A stretch of DNA of 64,000 bases from Giardia muris (lineage: Eukaryota > Fornicata > Diplomonadida > Hexamitidae): positions 930,001 to 994,000 of the forward strand of contig CM016929.1 of assembly GCA_006247105.1 (NCBI GenBank), written 5' to 3'. Below the pieces are notes generated by a model that saw nothing but the letters and a program-made list of their open reading frames with translations, was not told where the DNA came from and searched no databases. Of the stretch, positions 61,006-64,000 are shown in pieces. A program made the translations under genes and the position numbers. Position 1 is the first letter of the stretch. Every line of letters begins with the position of its first letter.

Positions 61006-62823
61006 CTACTCGAACTGCAGGACGGACTCGTCGTACTCGTCGGGCTTCTTGAAGCCGAGGAGCTCGAGGACGGTGGCGGCGACGGAGCTGAGCCCCATTC
61101 CGGAGCGGAGCTCGGGGCGGTACTCCTTCTTCCCGCCCTCCCCGCCCTCGTCGACGATGATGCAGGGGACGGGGTTCAGGGAGTGGGAGGTCTTGACGAC
61201 GGGGCGGCCCTGGGCGTCCTTCTTGACCTGGCCGTCCTTCGTCAGCTCGAACATCTCGTCGGAGTTTCCGTGGTCGGCGATGACGATGAGGCAGCCGCCG
61301 ACGTCCGAGACGGCGCGGTGGAGGCGGCCGAGACAGACGTCGACGCACTCGACGGCGAGGCGGGCCATCTCGAAGTCGCCGCAGTGGCCGACCATGTCGG
61401 GGTTCGGGTAGTTGAGGCGGATGAAGGGGTGGCGGCCGCCGCGGATCGCGGCCTCCGTCAGGCGGGTGATCTCGTGGGCCTTCATCCAGGGCGCCCGGGA
61501 GAACTCGATGTCCTTGTCGGACGCGACCTCCTCGTACGTGTCGAGCGCCTCCGAGAACTTCCCCGAGCGGTTCCCGTTGAAGAAGTACGTCACGTGCCCG
61601 TACTTCTGGGTCTCCGAGACCGCGTAGCACGCGACGCCCGCCTCCGTCAGGTAGTCGTCGAGCGTGTCCGAGATCCGCGGCGGGTCGACGAGGAAGTGGC
61701 GGGGGATCTGCAGGTCCCCGTCGTAGAGCATCATCCCCGCGTAGAAGACGCCGCGGGGGACGGGGCGCGCCGCCCCCGCCATCTTCTCCCCCGCCACGGC
61801 GGGGTACCGCTTCGCCACCTCGTCGCGCCCGAACGCGAGGCGGAACGGCCTGAAGGCGGCGGCGGCCTCCTCCCCGCCCGCGACCGCGTCCATCGCCTGG
61901 CTGAACTCGAGCGCGCGGTCCCCGCGGAAGTTGAAGAGGACGACGACGTCCCCGTCCTCGACGGGCCCGACGGGCCTCCCGCTCGCCCCGTCGACGAGGA
62001 CGAACTCCTCCAGGTTCTGGTCGATGACGACGCCCTCCCCGCTCCGCCGCCCCTTCGTCTGGAGCGCCGCGTACGCCTCCCCGAGCGCCCCGAAGTAGTT
62101 CCCGTGGACGGAGACCCCGTGGACGTGGGCCAGGAAGCCGCGCTCGACGATCCCCCAGTCCGCCTCGTAGCGGTCCATCGTCGTCGTCATTCGCCCCCCG
62201 CCCGACGCGACCCGGCACTCGAAGCCCCCGTCCTTCTCGGCCGTGTTCAGCTCCGCGAGGAGCCCGTCGAGCTTCTCGATGAAGAGCGGCCCCGACGTCT
62301 CCCCGACGTCGCGCCCGTCGAAGAGCAGGTGGAGGCGGACGCGCCCGACCCCGTCCGCCTTCGCCCGGCGGAGCAGGGCGAAGAGGTGCGCGAGGTGCGA
62401 GTGGACGTTCCCGTCCGAGAAGAGCCCGACGAGGTGCAGGCTGCGCTGCCTCCCCGCCCCCTCGCGCGCCTGCGCGACGCAGCGGGCCCAGACGGTCCCC
62501 GGCCCGAAGAGCGCCCCGCTCGCCAGCGCCTCGTTGATCAGCTTCGCGCCCTGGGCGAGGACGCGGCCGCAGCCGATGCAGTTGTGCCCGACCTCCGAGT
62601 TGCCCATGTCGGTGTCCTCGGGCAGCCCGACGTGCGTCCCGTGGGCGTACAGGGCCGTGTGCGGGTAGCGCGCGTGCAGCATGTCGAGGACCGGCGTGTA
62701 CGCCGCCCTGACCGCGTCCGCCTCCGCAGCCCTCCCGTAGCCCATCCCGTCGCAGATGCACAGGACGACCGGCCGCCTCCCCCGCGTCACCCGCCCGTGC
62801 GGCTCCAACGGCTTCCTCGGCAT
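61006..62823 (-). CDS. iPGM: Cofactor-independent phosphoglycerate mutase (iPGM)
   Basis: 605 aa from ATG 62823. Converts 3- to 2-phosphoglycerate in glycolysis without 2,3-bisphosphoglycerate, using two Mn2+ ions. Motifs: LCICDGMGYG (metal Asp), DMGNSEVGHNCIG with the nucleophile Ser, LFSDGNVHSHLAHL, LLFDGRDV, the phosphatase-like insert ending VVLFNFRGDRALEF, YFFNGNRSG, YPNPDMVGHCGDFE, VIADHGNSDEM and HSLNPVPCIIVD. It is slightly longer than plant iPGM (~560 aa). This is unrelated to the animal dPGM, a known feature of protists. Third codon positions are nearly all G/C. 201 bp separate its stop from the next minus-strand start downstream. Confidence 0.96.
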   Translation of the reverse strand: MPRKPLEPHGRVTRGRRPVVLCICDGMGYGRAAEADAVRAAYTPVLDMLHARYPHTALYAHGTHVGLPEDTDMGNSEVGHNCIGCGRVLAQGAKLINEALASGALFGPGTVWARCVAQAREGAGRQRSLHLVGLFSDGNVHSHLAHLFALLRRAKADGVGRVRLHLLFDGRDVGETSGPLFIEKLDGLLAELNTAEKDGGFECRVASGGGRMTTTMDRYEADWGIVERGFLAHVHGVSVHGNYFGALGEAYAALQTKGRRSGEGVVIDQNLEEFVLVDGASGRPVGPVEDGDVVVLFNFRGDRALEFSQAMDAVAGGEEAAAAFRPFRLAFGRDEVAKRYPAVAGEKMAGAARPVPRGVFYAGMMLYDGDLQIPRHFLVDPPRISDTLDDYLTEAGVACYAVSETQKYGHVTYFFNGNRSGKFSEALDTYEEVASDKDIEFSRAPWMKAHEITRLTEAAIRGGRHPFIRLNYPNPDMVGHCGDFEMARLAVECVDVCLGRLHRAVSDVGGCLIVIADHGNSDEMFELTKDGQVKKDAQGRPVVKTSHSLNPVPCIIVDEGGEGGKKEYRPELRSGMGLSSVAATVLELLGFKKPDEYDESVLQFE

Positions 62824-63034
62824 TTTTCGCCCGGCGTTTACGGCCTCCAGCGGCGTTTGGCCCGGCGTTTCCCTCCGCCGTTGACCCGCCCGCGCCCGGA
62901 AAAGCGCGGAGGCGGCAATCCGCGCCCCCGCACACGCTCGCGCCCGCCTCCCTCGCCTCGCTTCCGCTCCTCCCCGCCCCTCCCCGCTTTCGCTTCCCCC
63001 TTCGCCTCGCACCCGCAAAATCCAAAATTCGCGG
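62824..63034. promoter_or_regulatory. 211-bp divergent region between iPGM and a NEK pseudokinase
   Basis: Very GC-rich, with AT islands ATTTTT (near the iPGM ATG, reading AAAAAT on minus) and GCAAAATCCAAAATTC (63017-63030) just before the kinase ATG. These look like the two initiator tracts. No protein-coding signal in this interval. Confidence 0.45.
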
Positions 63035-64000
63035 ATGACGTCGCCCTCGTCGCTCGGGCTCCCACAGGGCTACACGCTCCTCCGGCGCCTCGGGAACGGG
63101 CCGTTCGGGACCGTCTACGCCGTCCTCGCGCGCCCGAACACGGCGGCGTACGCGCTGAAGCAGGTCGGGCTGGAGAACCTGGAGCGTTCCGTTCGCGACC
63201 GCCTGGTCCGCGCCCTGAGCAAGGCGCAGCGCCACGAGAGCGCGTATGTCGCGAAGGTCTACGGCGTCGAGCACCGCCGGGACGAGCGGCTGTGCAACGT
63301 CCTCGTCGAGCAGTGCGCGGCGAACCTGCGGCAGCTGCTGAACGGCTACCGGGAGGCGGGCGAGCGGTGCCCCGAGGACGTCTCCTGGCGGGTCCTGGCC
63401 CACGTCGCGGCCGCGCTCGACGACGTCCACGGGTGGAGCACGAAGGCGCGCGTCGAGGACGACGGGACGGAGATCGGGGCCGAGCTCTTCGTCCACGGAA
63501 ACCTGAAGCCGACAAACGTCCTGTTCACGTCCCTCGGGGCCGTCAAGGTCTCCGACGTCGGCTGGGCGCCTCTGAAGGACGTCCTCGACGACGCCGAGGC
63601 CCGGCGCTACATGGCGCCCGAGGTTTTCAACGGGGGCGGCGGGGGCGTCAAGGCGGACGCCGCCAGTAGCGCGTCCGACGTCTGGTCGCTCGGGGCGATC
63701 GTCTACGAGATGTGCGAGGGCGCGCCGCCCCCGCGCGAGCGGCCGCCGCCCCGGGTCTCCGCGCACTACGGCGACGACCTCGCCGCGCTCGTCGGGCGGA
63801 TGCTCCGCACCAAGCCGGCCGACCGGATTTCGACCGCTGAGATTCTAAAAATGTCCGAGACGCGGCAGGCTTTGGACGTCACGCAGGAGCACATCGGGAG
63901 GCCGCGCGCGGCCCCCCTGCCGCCCGCCCCCGCCCCCGCCCGCGACCAGAGCCGCGCCTACGACGAGTCGCCGAAGCCCCACCGGGACGCCTCCAGGGTC
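63035..64000 (+). CDS. NEK-type pseudokinase, runs off the right edge
   Basis: 322 codons, open to the window end, so the C-terminus (often ankyrin repeats in this family) is not seen. Residues ~12-30 (YTLLRRLGNGPFGTVYAVLA) contain an intact glycine loop, and the ATP Lys is present (YALKQV). The catalytic loop is FVHGNLKPTNVLF: HRD is replaced by HGN, with the catalytic Asp as Asn. DFG reads SDVGWA, so the Mg Asp remains. YMAPEVF and SDVWSLGAIVYEMCEG are kept, with a Gly-rich insert before them. It may bind ATP but should not phosphorylate. After ~280 the chain becomes Pro/Ala-rich. GC third position close to 100 percent, as for iPGM. Confidence 0.82.
   Translation, partial: MTSPSSLGLPQGYTLLRRLGNGPFGTVYAVLARPNTAAYALKQVGLENLERSVRDRLVRALSKAQRHESAYVAKVYGVEHRRDERLCNVLVEQCAANLRQLLNGYREAGERCPEDVSWRVLAHVAAALDDVHGWSTKARVEDDGTEIGAELFVHGNLKPTNVLFTSLGAVKVSDVGWAPLKDVLDDAEARRYMAPEVFNGGGGGVKADAASSASDVWSLGAIVYEMCEGAPPPRERPPPRVSAHYGDDLAALVGRMLRTKPADRISTAEILKMSETRQALDVTQEHIGRPRAAPLPPAPAPARDQSRAYDESPKPHRDASRV

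Noticed and set aside
61183..63669. 828-codon plus-strand frame antisense to iPGM
   Set aside because: Arg/Val/Asp-rich random translation; iPGM has all catalytic motifs in the opposite strand.
60989..63766. 925-codon minus-strand frame covering iPGM and its divergent neighbour
   Set aside because: Composed of Arg/Gly/Ala/Pro runs without domain signal; it is the out-of-frame shadow of iPGM and of the plus-strand pseudokinase in very GC-rich DNA.
1..64000. Mobile elements, rRNA or tRNA genes
   Set aside because: No transposase or reverse-transcriptase motifs, no terminal repeats, no tRNA B-box in the small intergenic space, and no rRNA-like sequence seen by eye.

Overview
Organism. The window reads as the gene-dense nuclear genome of a diplomonad of the Giardia type. 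The evidence is several long ankyrin-repeat ('protein 21.1'-style) proteins, several NEK-type kinases that have lost catalytic residues, intronless genes on both strands, intergenic gaps often under 50 bp (one is 11 bp), short AT-rich tracts just before start codons, and AGTGAAT / TGTAAAC-like words on or near stop codons that match the Giardia poly(A) signal AGTRAAY. Flagellar and signalling genes fit. GC is moderate over most of the window, so G. muris or another non-intestinalis species is plausible, but that is inference.

Layout. 1-8.2 kb: PP2A B'' regulatory subunit (cut by the window edge), a very short SAS-6-like protein, a DEAH-box RNA helicase, a coiled-coil orphan, a Rab32-like GTPase, a NEK pseudokinase and two small overlapping orphans. 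8.2-16.5 kb: one giant orphan (2750 aa) with Sfi1-like Trp/Arg-rich helices and a cysteine cluster. 16.5-25.8 kb: TruA-family tRNA pseudouridine synthase, LisH-WD40 (TBL1/Sif2-like), MCM4, and a divergent pair of coiled-coil proteins. 25.7-33.9 kb: three adjacent ankyrin-rich proteins (one with a degenerate kinase-like N-terminus) and two small orphans. 33.9-43.1 kb: glucose-6-phosphate isomerase, the only sizeable gene-free stretch (35.6-36.4 kb), GSK3, a pseudokinase embedded between ankyrin arrays, PKA regulatory subunit and an orphan. 43.1-51.4 kb: RLP24, an LRR protein with Lys/Gly runs, an ARID-domain protein and a very large WDR17-like WD40/solenoid protein. 51.4-64 kb: a strikingly GC-rich block with coiled-coil and low-complexity orphans, CIA2/MIP18, phosphoglycerate mutase (iPGM) and a NEK pseudokinase running off the right edge.

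How it works together. The recognisable genes cover glycolysis (GPI, iPGM), replication (MCM4), RNA and ribosome work (DEAH helicase, pseudouridine synthase, RLP24), Fe-S protein assembly (CIA2), centriole and flagellum (SAS-6-like, WDR17-like, perhaps the coiled-coil proteins) and signalling (PP2A B'', GSK3, PKA-R, four NEK-like pseudokinases). There are no operons in the bacterial sense. Many neighbours are divergent pairs sharing one tiny AT-rich promoter, or convergent pairs whose coding ends overlap. Two genes cut by the window edges (1-1875 minus and 63035-64000 plus) were read directly from the sequence. Several start codons were chosen at the first ATG with an AT-rich tract before it, rather than at an upstream non-ATG codon.
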